Below are positions 49,998 to 59,189 of a DNA stretch of 64,000 nt, one piece after another; positions within the stretch are counted from its first letter, which is position 1; the number at the start of each line of letters is the position of its first letter. The position numbers and the translations under genes are program-made. The DNA is from Flavobacterium xueshanense (GTDB lineage: Bacteria; Bacteroidota; Bacteroidia; Flavobacteriales; Flavobacteriaceae). The notes beneath the pieces are model-generated. The model did not search any database and was not told where the DNA came from. It saw only the letters and a list, made by a program, of their open reading frames with translations. Location of the stretch: positions 434,001 through 498,000 of the forward strand of contig NZ_FONQ01000001.1 of assembly GCF_900112975.1 (NCBI RefSeq), read 5' to 3'.

Positions 49998-51047
49998 TTA
50001 ATTGTTTTTTACTTTTTCAAGTGTAAAAGAAAATTCAGACCCGACGCCAAACGTACTGTCTACATAAATTTTCTCCTCATGAGCTTCGATTATGTGTTTT
50101 ACAATAGATAATCCCAAGCCGGAACCTCCCTCTGTTCTCGCACCGCTTTTGTCTACTCTGTAAAAACGTTCAAAAAGTCTGGGAATATTCTTTTTCTCTA
50201 TCCCTTCGCCGTTATCAGTAATTCGGACGATGACTTTTTCGTCCGTTAAATCTTCAATACTAACTTCTGTAGAACCTTTTAACTTTCCGTATTTAATAGA
50301 GTTCACAATCAAATTCATTACTACTTGTTGAATTTTTTCCTGATCGCCCAGAACCACAATAGGTTTGTTGTATCTCATATCAAACATTAACAAAATATCT
50401 TTCTTAGAAGCTTTCATTTCGAGCAAATCAAAGACATTTTGAACGAGTTTAACAATATCAAATTTAGCTATTTCCAAGTTCAAATCGCCAATTTCGAGTT
50501 TGGAAATCATATCTAAATCCTGAACAATGTAAATGAGTCTTTCCACACCTTTTTCGGCTCGTTCTAAGTATTTTTTTCGGATTGTTTTGTCGTTCATGGC
50601 GCCGTCAAGCAAAGTTGACAGATAGCCTTGAACCATAAAAAGCGGAGTTTTGAGTTCGTGAGAAACATTGCCCAAAAACTCTCTTCTGTATTCTTCACGG
50701 ACTTTTAAAGTCTCTATTTCCAACTTTTTATCCGTGGCAAACTTTTTGACTTCACGGGTAAGTGTAGCCATATCAGTAGTTATAGGCTGGTTTCTAAATG
50801 TGCTTGATTCCAATAAAGAAACATCATCGTATATTTTTTTTACCTTTTTATAAATGAAACGTTCCACCCGATATTGAATTACGATAAAGGAAAATGTAGC
50901 AATTGATAAGGCAAAAAGAAGGGAAAACTGATATGAAAAAGTAAAAAACAAGTAGGTGAGAAAACTAACTAATCCTGTAGAAAAAAGAGTAATATATAAA
51001 GCCGACTTGACGGCAAAACGATATGTTTTTTTAAAATTTATTGTCAT
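49998..51047 (-). CDS. Sensor histidine kinase, PhoR-like
   Basis: The 349-residue kinase has two N-terminal membrane helices (LYITLFSTGLVSFLTYLFFTFSY, QFSLLFALSIATFSFIVIQY) with almost no periplasmic loop. The kinase core is complete: phospho-acceptor His in NVSHELKTPLFMVQGYLS, N box VMNLIVNSIKYG, G boxes DNGEGIEKKNIPRLFERFYR and SGLGLSIVKHI. The lack of an external sensor domain suits a PhoR that senses through a partner. It follows the response regulator with no gap. Confidence 0.93.
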   Translation of the reverse strand: MTINFKKTYRFAVKSALYITLFSTGLVSFLTYLFFTFSYQFSLLFALSIATFSFIVIQYRVERFIYKKVKKIYDDVSLLESSTFRNQPITTDMATLTREVKKFATDKKLEIETLKVREEYRREFLGNVSHELKTPLFMVQGYLSTLLDGAMNDKTIRKKYLERAEKGVERLIYIVQDLDMISKLEIGDLNLEIAKFDIVKLVQNVFDLLEMKASKKDILLMFDMRYNKPIVVLGDQEKIQQVVMNLIVNSIKYGKLKGSTEVSIEDLTDEKVIVRITDNGEGIEKKNIPRLFERFYRVDKSGARTEGGSGLGLSIVKHIIEAHEEKIYVDSTFGVGSEFSFTLEKVKNN

Positions 51048-51731
51048 TTACACTTCAAACTTATATCCCACTCCTTTAATTGTTTTGAAGAAATCTTCGC
51101 CTATTTTTTCACGTAATTTTCTGATGTGAACGTCAATCGTTCTTCCGCCCACCACTACTTCATTACCCCAAACTTTGTCCAAAATTTCATCTCGTTTAAA
51201 TACTTTTCCAGGTTTTGAAGCCAAAAGATAAAACAACTCAAATTCTTTTCTGGGTAATGCAATTTCGATATTATCTTTTACAATTTTGTATTCTTCTCGG
51301 TTAATTTCGATTCCGCCTACGTTCAGTGTTTCACTGTTTTGCTCTTTTTCCTTTAATCGGCGCAACAAAGCTTTCACTTTACTAACTAATAATTTAGGCT
51401 TGATAGGTTTGGTGATGTAATCATCTGCACCAGCATCAAAACCAGCAACTTGAGAGTAATCTTCGCTTCTGGCTGTCAGGAAGGTGATGAGAACATTGCT
51501 AAGTTCCGGAATTTTTCGAATGTTTTCACAAGCCTCCATTCCATCCATTTCCGGCATCATAACATCCATTATAATAAGGTCTGGAATTTCTTTTTTTGCC
51601 TTGACTACAGCTTCTTTGCCGTTTGCCGCTGTAAAGATTTGATATCCTTCCTGAGAGAGGTTGTACCCTACAATTTCTAAGATATCCGGCTCGTCGTCTA
51701 CTAATAGAATCTTGGTGTGTTTTTTCTTCAT
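51048..51731 (-). CDS. OmpR/PhoB-family response regulator
   Basis: The 227-residue regulator has a receiver domain (ILLVDDEPDILEIVGYNL, phospho-acceptor Asp in IMDVMMPEMDG, Thr in FLTARSEDYSQVAGFDAGADDYITKPI). A winged-helix DNA-binding domain follows (ALPRKEFELFYLLASKPGKVFKRDEILDKVWG, GGRTIDVHIRKLREKIG, GVGYKFEV). With the adjacent kinase it forms a two-component system that resembles PhoBR. The neighbouring outer-membrane genes may be its targets; that is inference. Confidence 0.95.
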   Translation of the reverse strand: MKKKHTKILLVDDEPDILEIVGYNLSQEGYQIFTAANGKEAVVKAKKEIPDLIIMDVMMPEMDGMEACENIRKIPELSNVLITFLTARSEDYSQVAGFDAGADDYITKPIKPKLLVSKVKALLRRLKEKEQNSETLNVGGIEINREEYKIVKDNIEIALPRKEFELFYLLASKPGKVFKRDEILDKVWGNEVVVGGRTIDVHIRKLREKIGEDFFKTIKGVGYKFEV

Positions 51732-51907
51732 AAAGCGCCAAAAATTGTTTTTGAATTGTAAATGTAATACTAATTGGGGTATTGAAAAGCTGTTAACCGT
51801 AATTTAATATTGGGTTCATTTTACAGCACAAAACAAAACATAATCATAACAAACCAGTAACTTACATTTTACATTTCGGGCGTTACTTTGCAAAAAATTA
51901 AAACCAA

Positions 51908-54688
51908 ATGAAATTCAAGTTACTATTTTTCACGTTATTAATAACAGCCATTTCTTTTTCACAGAACAAAGGAACGGTTACTGGAATGTTAACAGACAAA
52001 GATGCTAATAATCAATCCCTACCATTTGCTAACGTTCTTATTAAAGGAACAAATTTAGGAACCAATACAGATATTGATGGAAAATATTCCATTGTTGCAG
52101 CACCGGGAAACTACACTATTCAATTTAGTTTCGTAGGTTATGAATCTGTGGAAATTCCCGTAACTGTTGTTGCAAATGAAATTGTAACTATAAATCAAGC
52201 ATTAGGTTCCGCAGGGTATAAATTAGAAGATGTAATTGTTAGAGCTGCAGTAAATAGAGAAAAGGAAACTGCCTTATTATTAGACCAAAAACAAGCGGTT
52301 GTGATTAAACAAAGCATCGGCGCACAAGAAATGGCCCGTAAAGGTATTAGTGATGTTGAAGAAGGTTTGACAAAAATCACCGGAATTACTAAAGTTGACG
52401 GTAGAGGTTTGTTCATCAGAGGTTTAGAAGATCGTTACAATAACTTATTGATAAACGATTTACAATCACCGTCAAACAGTCCTTTCAAAAAAATCATTCC
52501 ACTGGATTTGTTCCCTACAGATGTAGTAGGAGTTTTGAATATCTACAAAACCTTCAATCCTAATATTTCTGGAGATTTTGCTGGAGCAACCGTTAACATT
52601 GAAACACCGCAAGCAAAAAACATTACTAAGTTGAATATTGGTTTTGGCTATACAACTAACAATAATCTTAAGGATTTCCTTATTTCTGATGATTCAAACT
52701 CTAATAAAGGAACTTTAGGACTTATAGGAAAAGACAGAGCACTTCCAAGTGTTTTTGGATCGGTTCCAAGCGGACAAAGACTTTCTCCTGCAGAACATGA
52801 AAATGGATTTGGTAACAAATCGTGGGATGTTAATAACACACAAAGTCCTTTGAATAGCAGCATTGGTTTTTTACATGCACAAAAATTCAGTCTTAAGAAT
52901 GAGAAAAATATCAGTTATATCATGTCGTTTAATTTTGACAATAAATACACTTTCAGAGAAGGTGTAGACAGAACTTTTAATCTTGGACAAGGGAACTTCG
53001 ACAATAATTTATACAATACACAATACAGTTACTTCACTACATTTTCAGGTTTAGCTGGAATGAAATATAAAACAAACCGTTTTAATTTAAACTTCAATAC
53101 GTTTTTAATTAAAGCTACTGAAAGCAAAATTCAAGATCAATTAGGATACACAAACAGTTTAGCAAATCAAACGAATAATCTTATCCGATTAAACCAGTAC
53201 GAGGAGTCTAACTACTGGAACACTCAATTGTACGGGGATTATAAATTATCTGAAGACGGTAAACACAGTTTGAAAGCCGGAGGTTCCTATGTGAAAACTT
53301 CTTTTCAGCAACCGGACAGAAAATTTATTACTGGTATAAAAGTAAACGAAAATGACATCAACATGTCTTATGGTGGTAACAACTTGAACCGTCAATTCTT
53401 AGATGTAAAAGGAAACTTTTATTACTCATCACTTTTAGAATATAATTTGAAATTTGGAAACCAAGAAGATTCTAATAAACTTTCTATTGGATACAACAGT
53501 TCGTTGAACGACATGGAATCTTCGTACCGTTTCTTCTCAGGAAGAAGAAGTATTGAGAAAAGCTATACTGCCGATTTAAATACTATTAGCCAAAACATCA
53601 ACCAAGACATCAACAACGGAATTGTTTATGTTCAGGAAGAGTCTAACGGAGATTATAAATTTAAATTGAATCAGTTTATCAATGCAGGATATTTCAATTT
53701 GTTTATGAATCTTGGAGAAAAATGGGATTTAAATGCCGGAATTAGAGCTGAAAATTCTACTCGTATAATAAAATACAGAAACCAAGGTGATGTTTTTGGA
53801 AGTGCTTTCCGCAAAAAAACAGATGAAAAACTTGATATCTTACCTTCTGTAAATGCAAAACGCATTTTAAATGAAAACAGCAATTTAAGACTTTCATTGG
53901 CAAAAACAATCACTCGTCCAGTTGCAATGGAATTGTTACCCATAAACTACATTAATCCAGACGGAACTTCAGAAAGTGGTAATTCAGATTTGAAAGACAG
54001 TGAAAATTACAATGCTGATTTCAAATATGAATTATTCCCAAACAATAAAGAATTATTTGCTGTAGGAGTATTTGGAAAAGTAATTAACAATCCTATTGAA
54101 AGAGTTTTCAAACCAACTGCAAATAGTGGTGGTCAAATCACAACTTTTAAAAACTCTGAACAAGCCGTTATTTATGGTGCCGAAATAGAAATGCTTTTAC
54201 AATTGAGCAGAATCAACGAATCACTTTCTAATTTCTCCTTTGGTCTGAATACGTCATTGATGAGTACTGATGTAAAAGTAGATCCTACTAAACAAGGAAA
54301 CGAATTAGAAAATAGTACCAACCGAAAATTACAAGGAGCTTCAAGCTGGTTGATTAATTCCGATTTAAAATACGATTTCGTTTTGAGAAAAGATTGGAAA
54401 AACTCTATGACATTAGTATATAACGTTTACGGAGACCGAATTTTCGCAGTAGGTTCATCAGGAATTGATCACATTTATGAAAAATCATTCAGTAAATTAG
54501 ATTTCATCTGGACGAGCTCACTTTCGAAAAATGTTGAACTTAAATTTGGTGTAGACAACATCTTAAATCCAAGTTATAAAAAAGAGTTAGGAAGCAAAAG
54601 CACTACAAATATTACTGAAGACTCATTAGTGTTAAGAGAATTTAAAAAAGGTGTCGGATTCTCTGTTAACATAGGATACACATTTTAA
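51908..54688 (+). CDS. TonB-dependent receptor with N-terminal carboxypeptidase-like domain
   Basis: The 926-residue receptor has a signal peptide (LLFFTLLITAISFS), a CarboxypepD_reg-like domain (KGTVTGMLTDKDANNQSLPF, FSFVGYESVEIPV), then the plug (MARKGISDVEEGLTKITGITKVDGRGLFIRGL) and a barrel ending VGFSVNIGYTF. No SusD-type partner follows, so it is not a classic Sus pair. It is divergent from the PhoBR-like genes across 176 bp and stands before a beta-helix lipoprotein. Substrate is unknown; phosphate-related uptake is possible from context. Confidence 0.93.
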   Translation: MKFKLLFFTLLITAISFSQNKGTVTGMLTDKDANNQSLPFANVLIKGTNLGTNTDIDGKYSIVAAPGNYTIQFSFVGYESVEIPVTVVANEIVTINQALGSAGYKLEDVIVRAAVNREKETALLLDQKQAVVIKQSIGAQEMARKGISDVEEGLTKITGITKVDGRGLFIRGLEDRYNNLLINDLQSPSNSPFKKIIPLDLFPTDVVGVLNIYKTFNPNISGDFAGATVNIETPQAKNITKLNIGFGYTTNNNLKDFLISDDSNSNKGTLGLIGKDRALPSVFGSVPSGQRLSPAEHENGFGNKSWDVNNTQSPLNSSIGFLHAQKFSLKNEKNISYIMSFNFDNKYTFREGVDRTFNLGQGNFDNNLYNTQYSYFTTFSGLAGMKYKTNRFNLNFNTFLIKATESKIQDQLGYTNSLANQTNNLIRLNQYEESNYWNTQLYGDYKLSEDGKHSLKAGGSYVKTSFQQPDRKFITGIKVNENDINMSYGGNNLNRQFLDVKGNFYYSSLLEYNLKFGNQEDSNKLSIGYNSSLNDMESSYRFFSGRRSIEKSYTADLNTISQNINQDINNGIVYVQEESNGDYKFKLNQFINAGYFNLFMNLGEKWDLNAGIRAENSTRIIKYRNQGDVFGSAFRKKTDEKLDILPSVNAKRILNENSNLRLSLAKTITRPVAMELLPINYINPDGTSESGNSDLKDSENYNADFKYELFPNNKELFAVGVFGKVINNPIERVFKPTANSGGQITTFKNSEQAVIYGAEIEMLLQLSRINESLSNFSFGLNTSLMSTDVKVDPTKQGNELENSTNRKLQGASSWLINSDLKYDFVLRKDWKNSMTLVYNVYGDRIFAVGSSGIDHIYEKSFSKLDFIWTSSLSKNVELKFGVDNILNPSYKKELGSKSTTNITEDSLVLREFKKGVGFSVNIGYTF

Positions 54689-54706
54689 GAACAAAAAGAT
54701 TATGAT

Positions 54707-54737
54707 AAGAAAAAGAGCTATTAAAGCTCTTTTTCTT
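54707..54737 (+). terminator. Terminator of the second TonB receptor gene
   Basis: AAGAAAAAGAGCT and AGCTCTTTTTCTT pair around a 5-nt loop, 18 bp after the stop. Confidence 0.88.
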
Positions 54738-54880
54738 GTTTACACAAGTAACATAAAATTTACATCAAATTGATTGTTATATAATACTTTAGTAACAATT
54801 TCGTAACCAAATTTCAGAAGACTCAATGTACTTTTGAATGTAATAAATAATAAAAAAATTATAATTTTAAAATCATTAAA

Positions 54881-56071
54881 ATGAAAAAATTAGTATTCAG
54901 CCTTGCCTTATTAAGCTTAGTTTTTACAAGCTGTACTTCAAGTGACGACGATGTAGCGGTTACTCCACCGATGGCAACAGGCGATATCACAGGTGACGTT
55001 GCGGCATCAAAAACGTACATAAAAGGTACTTACGCATTGAGCGGTACCGTGAGAGTAAAAAGTGGCGTTACCTTAACTTTTGAAGCGGGTTCAGTAGTTA
55101 CTGCAGATGCGTCAAATGGTGCAGATGCATTGTTAGTAGAAAACGGAGGAAAATTAAATATTGCAGGAACTGCCGCTGAACCAGTTGTATTCACTGAAAA
55201 ATCTAAAACTGCAGGTTCTTGGGGTGGTATAATCATGTTTGGTGATGCTCCAATTGTTTCTGGAAAAAGCTCTTCTACCGGAGCTCCAATAACAACAGCT
55301 ACCTCTGAAGATGGCACAAACATTGTTTACGGTGGTACAAATCCAGCTCACAACGGTGGTTCACTGAAATATGTAAGAGTAGAATATGCAGGTAAAAAAA
55401 TCCTTGACGGAAATTCTGAAATGAATGGTTTTTCATTCTATTCCGTTGGTTCTGGAACAGTATTAGAAAATTTGGTTTCATACAAAGGAGCTGATGATGG
55501 GTTTGAGTTTTACGGAGGAACTGTAAGTGCAAAAAACCTGATTTCTTACGGAAACACAGATGATTCATTTGACTGGCAAGATGGATGGCAAGGTCAAGCA
55601 AATACCAACTGGTATGCGTATCAAACTGGAGCAGGAAATTTTGGAATGGAAATTGAATCAAAAAGTGTAAATAATGCATTCTTTCCTAAAGTATCAAATA
55701 TTACTTTAAGAAGAGCTGCCGGAACCATTACTGAAGCTGGAAATCCTCTTGAAGTAGATGCAATCCAATTTAAAAAAGAAGGAAATGGAGAATATTCTAA
55801 TGTAGTAATTTCTGGATATACATCTGCAAATGCAACTTCAGTAAGAATTCAAGATGCTGCTACAAACACCAATCAAGTTCTTACAGGAAAAATTAAAATG
55901 CTTAATGTAAAAATTGCAGACAATACTTCTTTATGGGGTGCTGGTACAACAACTTTCACAGTAACATTTTTACCTGCAAACTATACAACTAGTACTACTG
56001 CTACTGGAGCTGTATTGACTCCTGGTGCTTGGGCTATTGTTGACGGGGTTAACTTATTAGGAAATTTGTAA
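54881..56071 (+). CDS. Surface or periplasmic beta-helix lipoprotein
   Basis: The 396-residue protein has a lipobox (LALLSLVFTSCTSSDDD) with acidic residues right after the Cys, as in Bacteroidetes surface-export signals. Turns such as VKSGVTLTFEAGSVVTAD, LLVENGGKLNIAGTAAEPVVF and LKYVRVEYAGKK suggest a right-handed beta-helix. Repeated DDGFEFYGGTVSAKNLISYGNTDDSFDW motifs could bind ligand or calcium. The TonB receptor upstream and a T9SS-domain protein downstream make a three-gene neighbourhood, each with its own terminator. No enzyme activity is recognised. Confidence 0.8.
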   Translation: MKKLVFSLALLSLVFTSCTSSDDDVAVTPPMATGDITGDVAASKTYIKGTYALSGTVRVKSGVTLTFEAGSVVTADASNGADALLVENGGKLNIAGTAAEPVVFTEKSKTAGSWGGIIMFGDAPIVSGKSSSTGAPITTATSEDGTNIVYGGTNPAHNGGSLKYVRVEYAGKKILDGNSEMNGFSFYSVGSGTVLENLVSYKGADDGFEFYGGTVSAKNLISYGNTDDSFDWQDGWQGQANTNWYAYQTGAGNFGMEIESKSVNNAFFPKVSNITLRRAAGTITEAGNPLEVDAIQFKKEGNGEYSNVVISGYTSANATSVRIQDAATNTNQVLTGKIKMLNVKIADNTSLWGAGTTTFTVTFLPANYTTSTTATGAVLTPGAWAIVDGVNLLGNL

Positions 56072-56096
56072 TCAACAATCCTATATTCAATATCAA

Positions 56097-56128
56097 ACAT
56101 CCTGAGCAATCAGGATGTTTTTTTTTGG
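56097..56128 (+). terminator. Terminator of the beta-helix lipoprotein gene
   Basis: AACATCCTGA and TCAGGATGTT pair around GCAA and run into T9. Confidence 0.93.
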
Positions 56129-56176
56129 TATGCTTTTTGAATTATTATTTGTATATTTACTATTCAAACTGATCTG

Positions 56177-56515
56177 ATGGCAAAAAACTACTTTTATATT
56201 AGTACTGTATTGGTTCTTTTATTTTCTCTGAACGGTAGTGCTCAGGAAATTAAACAACAACCAAGAATGCAAGAAAACGCCACTATAGAAGGTTTAAGCT
56301 TGTACCCGAACCCCGTAAGTAATGGCAAAGTTTACATTTCTACAAAAAACGAACTTGATAAAGAAATAATAATCTTTGATGTCTTAGGAAAAAAAGTACT
56401 TCAAACCATGATAAGCTCAAAAGAATTGAATGTTTCGAATCTTTCTTCTGGTGTGTACATTATAAAAATCAATGAAAGAGAAGCATCGGCAACTAGAAAA
56501 TTAATTATCCGATAA
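56177..56515 (+). CDS. Stand-alone T9SS type A sorting domain protein
   Basis: The 112-residue protein has a signal peptide (FYISTVLVLLFSLNGSA), about 20 residues of linker, and then only a T9SS C-terminal sorting domain: LSLYPNPVSNGKVYIS, EIIIFDVLGKKVLQT, LNVSNLSSGVYIIKINE and a final ATRKLIIR. Normal T9SS cargo has a large passenger before this domain; here there is none. It follows the beta-helix lipoprotein and has its own terminator. It might be a small surface adaptor or the remnant of a larger gene. Confidence 0.88.
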   Translation: MAKNYFYISTVLVLLFSLNGSAQEIKQQPRMQENATIEGLSLYPNPVSNGKVYISTKNELDKEIIIFDVLGKKVLQTMISSKELNVSNLSSGVYIIKINEREASATRKLIIR

Positions 56516-56533
56516 TTTCAAAAATACAGCACT

Positions 56534-56564
56534 AAAGCTCCAATTGCAATTGGGGCTTTTTTTG
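56534..56564 (+). terminator. Terminator of the T9SS-domain gene
   Basis: AAAGCTCCAATT and AATTGGGGCTTT pair around GC (one G-T pair), followed by T7. Confidence 0.88.
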
Positions 56565-56662
56565 TGTCTTGTTAAAATGGAATCGATCCTAAGAATCAAG
56601 TTTATCCAATTCCGTTATTGGTTTGCCTTTAAATTTTTGATTACTTTTGCAAAAAAAAATTC

Positions 56663-57643
56663 TTGATCACATCATCCGATATATTTACCATTTCCAGTCA
56701 AAAACAGTTTGAAAAAATTGCCTTGAAAATGTTTCGTTTCCAATATGAAAACAATAAAGTGTATCAGGAGTTTTGTGATTTTTTAAAAACAGATCCTCAA
56801 AAAGTAAAATCATTACAACAGATCCCGTTTTTACCGATTCAGTTTTTTAAGAGCCATAAAGTGGTTTCCAATACCAATCCCATTCAAGAAACCTTTACCA
56901 GCAGCGGAACTACCGGAATGATTACAAGCAAACATTCAGTAACGGATGTTACTCTGTACGAAGAAAGTTACCGCAAAGGATTTTCTGAATTTTACGGCAA
57001 TCTCGAAGATTACGTTGTTTTGGCCTTGCTTCCATCCTATCTGGAACGAGAAGGCTCTTCGTTAATATACATGGTCAAGGATTTAATTGAATTATCCAAT
57101 CATCCCGAAAGTGGTTTTTACCTGCACAATCATGACGAACTAATTGCTAAACTTATCACCCTAGATGAGACTGGCCAAAATGTGATTTTGATTGGGGTGA
57201 CGTTTGCGTTGTTAGACTTAATCGAGAATCAACAGTTCCAACTAAAACATACAATAATCATGGAAACTGGCGGTATGAAAGGCAAAAGAAAAGAAATGAT
57301 TCGGGAAGAATTGCACGAACAATTGTGTAAAGGATTTGGCGTTTCAGCCATACATTCTGAATACGGGATGACCGAATTACTTTCGCAAGCGTATTCTTTA
57401 GGAAACGGAGTGTTTGAATGCCCTTCTTGGATGCAAATACTCGTTCGTGATACAGAAGATGCTCTGACATACATCCAAGACGGAAAAACAGGAGGAATCA
57501 ACGTCATTGATTTGGCCAACCTCAATTCCTGTTCGTTTATTGCCACGCAGGATTTGGGCAAAAAAAATCCCAACAACTCTTTCGAGGTATTGGGACGTTT
57601 TGATAATTCTGATATTCGAGGTTGTAATTTGATGGTGCTTTAA
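56663..57643 (+). CDS. LuxE-family acyl transferase/acyl-protein synthetase-like protein
   Basis: The 326-residue protein starts at TTG (56663): MITSSDIFTISSQKQFEKIALKMFRFQYENNK. The next ATG, 22 codons later, would remove conserved N-terminal sequence. A TACTTTTG promoter element lies 13 bp before. ANL/LuxE motifs are FTSSGTTGMITSKH, the phosphate-binding-type loop, METGGMKGKRKEM, HSEYGMTELLSQAY and a C-terminal RFDNSDIRGCNLM. It should activate or transfer an acyl group. No luciferase or lux genes are near, so this is not bioluminescence. Confidence 0.85.
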   Translation: MITSSDIFTISSQKQFEKIALKMFRFQYENNKVYQEFCDFLKTDPQKVKSLQQIPFLPIQFFKSHKVVSNTNPIQETFTSSGTTGMITSKHSVTDVTLYEESYRKGFSEFYGNLEDYVVLALLPSYLEREGSSLIYMVKDLIELSNHPESGFYLHNHDELIAKLITLDETGQNVILIGVTFALLDLIENQQFQLKHTIIMETGGMKGKRKEMIREELHEQLCKGFGVSAIHSEYGMTELLSQAYSLGNGVFECPSWMQILVRDTEDALTYIQDGKTGGINVIDLANLNSCSFIATQDLGKKNPNNSFEVLGRFDNSDIRGCNLMVL

Positions 57644-57700
57644 GCACAAAGACACGAATAAGGCACAAAGTTCACAAAGAATAATTTACAAAATTAAACT
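57644..57700. repeat. CACAAAG-type intergenic repeat
   Basis: GCACAAAGACACGAATAAGG and CACAAAGTTCACAAAG follow the stop of the acyl transferase gene. They match the style of the repeat inside the TonB receptor signal region at 5401-5435. Confidence 0.5.
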
Positions 57701-57715
57701 ATGTTTACTTTGCGG

Positions 57716-59008
57716 TTAAACCACTCGCACCACAAAATAATTTTTCTTTCCGCTTTGCAATAATACGAACTGATTGTTGATTAAATCTTTGGTCGAAAGC
57801 ACAAAATCTTCCGTCACTTTTTCTTTATTTACTGAAATAGAATTGGCTGTCAAAGCGCGCCTTGCTTCACCATTTGATTTTAGAAATCCTGTTTTTTCGT
57901 TTAGAACGTCAACAATATTAATTCCAGTTTCGATTTCATTTCTGCTGACTTCCGCTTGAGGAACTCCATCAAAAACATCCAAGAAAGTCGCATCATCCAA
58001 TTGTTTCAAATCATCCGAAGTAGAATTCCCGAACAAAATATTAGACGCTTTTATTGCATTTTTTAAATCTTCTGTTGAATGCACCATCACCGTAATTTCT
58101 TCGGCCAAACGTTTTTGTAACAAACGCAAATGCGGTGCTTCTTTGTGTTTTTCGGTTAAAATTTCGATTTCTTCTTTGGATAAAAAAGTAAAAATCTTGA
58201 TGTATTTTTCCGCATCCACATCAGATGTATTCAACCAATATTGGTAAAATTTATATGGTGAAGTTCTTACCGAATCCAACCAAATATTGCCACCTTCGGA
58301 TTTTCCAAATTTGGTTCCATCCGCTTTTGTAATCAACGGACATGTCAATGCATACGCTTTTCCACTAGCGATTCTGCGGACTAATTCGGTTCCCGTGGTG
58401 ATATTTCCCCACTGGTCGCTTCCGCCCATTTGAAGCGTACAATTCTTTTCTCTGTACAAATGTAAAAAGTCATATCCTTGAACCAATTGGTACGTGAACT
58501 CCGTAAATGACATTCCTTCGGCGGCTTCAGAAGACAAACGTTTCTTTACAGAATCTTTCGCCATCATATAATTTACGGTAATATGTTTACCTACATCACG
58601 AATAAAATCCAGAAAAGAAAAGTTCTTCATCCAGTCGTAATTATTCACTAATTCTGCCGCATTAGCCGCATCGGAAGTAAAATCCAGAAAACGAGCCAAT
58701 TGTCCTTTTATCGCTTCTTGATTGTGACGTAATGTTGGTTCGTCCAATAAATTTCTTTCGTTCGATTTCCCTGACGGATCACCAATCATTCCTGTTGCAC
58801 CGCCCACTAACGCTAATGGCTTGTGTCCCGATAGTTGAAAGTGCTTCAACAACATCACCCCAACTAAATGTCCTATATGCAATGAATCGGCAGTTGGGTC
58901 AATTCCCACATACGCCACACGCATTTGTTCCATCAAATGTTCTTCTGTGCCGGGCATAACATCGTGGAGCATTCCTCTCCAAGTCACTTCTTCAATAAAA
59001 TTCTTCAT
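57716..59008 (-). CDS. tyrS: Tyrosyl-tRNA synthetase
   Basis: I start at 59008 ([25 protein letters not shown]), 430 residues, because the upstream ATG at 59050 adds an unrelated leader. The class I HIGH motif is in [10 protein letters not shown] and the KMSKS equivalent is KFGKS in [26 protein letters not shown] is the Tyr/tRNA specificity region. The C-terminal S4 domain ends [15 protein letters not shown]. Confidence 0.97.
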   Translation of the reverse strand: MKNFIEEVTWRGMLHDVMPGTEEHLMEQMRVAYVGIDPTADSLHIGHLVGVMLLKHFQLSGHKPLALVGGATGMIGDPSGKSNERNLLDEPTLRHNQEAIKGQLARFLDFTSDAANAAELVNNYDWMKNFSFLDFIRDVGKHITVNYMMAKDSVKKRLSSEAAEGMSFTEFTYQLVQGYDFLHLYREKNCTLQMGGSDQWGNITTGTELVRRIASGKAYALTCPLITKADGTKFGKSEGGNIWLDSVRTSPYKFYQYWLNTSDVDAEKYIKIFTFLSKEEIEILTEKHKEAPHLRLLQKRLAEEITVMVHSTEDLKNAIKASNILFGNSTSDDLKQLDDATFLDVFDGVPQAEVSRNEIETGINIVDVLNEKTGFLKSNGEARRALTANSISVNKEKVTEDFVLSTKDLINNQFVLLQSGKKNYFVVRVV

Positions 59009-59050
59009 CTTTTTAATCAATTTGCACAAAGATAAGAATATCAATGGCAA

Positions 59051-59173
59051 AAATCAATTTCAATTACAATAACAATTTTTGTAAAAAATTAATTTCAAAG
59101 TGCTAAATTGAAGTTGTGATTGAAAATGTCATCCGATTGAAATTGCTATTGTTATTGCCATTGAAATTGATTT
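59051..59173. repeat. Imperfect inverted repeat of CAATTTCAAT type
   Basis: The left arm (59051-59076, AAATCAATTTCAAT...) and the right arm (59148-59173) pair over about 24 bp with two mismatches, separated by 71 bp. This belongs to a common low-complexity repeat style. Its right end is 3 bp from the -7 element of the next gene. Confidence 0.6.
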
Positions 59174-59176
59174 CAT

Positions 59177-59184
59177 TACATTTG
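59177..59184 (+). promoter_or_regulatory. Predicted -7 promoter element of the SDR gene
   Basis: TACATTTG matches TAnnTTTG, 5 nt before the ATG at 59190. The transcript would be leaderless or nearly so. Confidence 0.5.
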
Positions 59185-59189
59185 TATTT

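Noticed and set aside
49998..54688. Polysaccharide utilisation locus
   Set aside because: No SusD homologue, glycoside hydrolase or hybrid sensor is present, and the regulator pair is PhoBR-like.
56663..57643. Bioluminescence locus from the LuxE-like gene
   Set aside because: No luxA, B, C or D genes are nearby, and LuxE-like enzymes are common in non-luminous Bacteroidetes.
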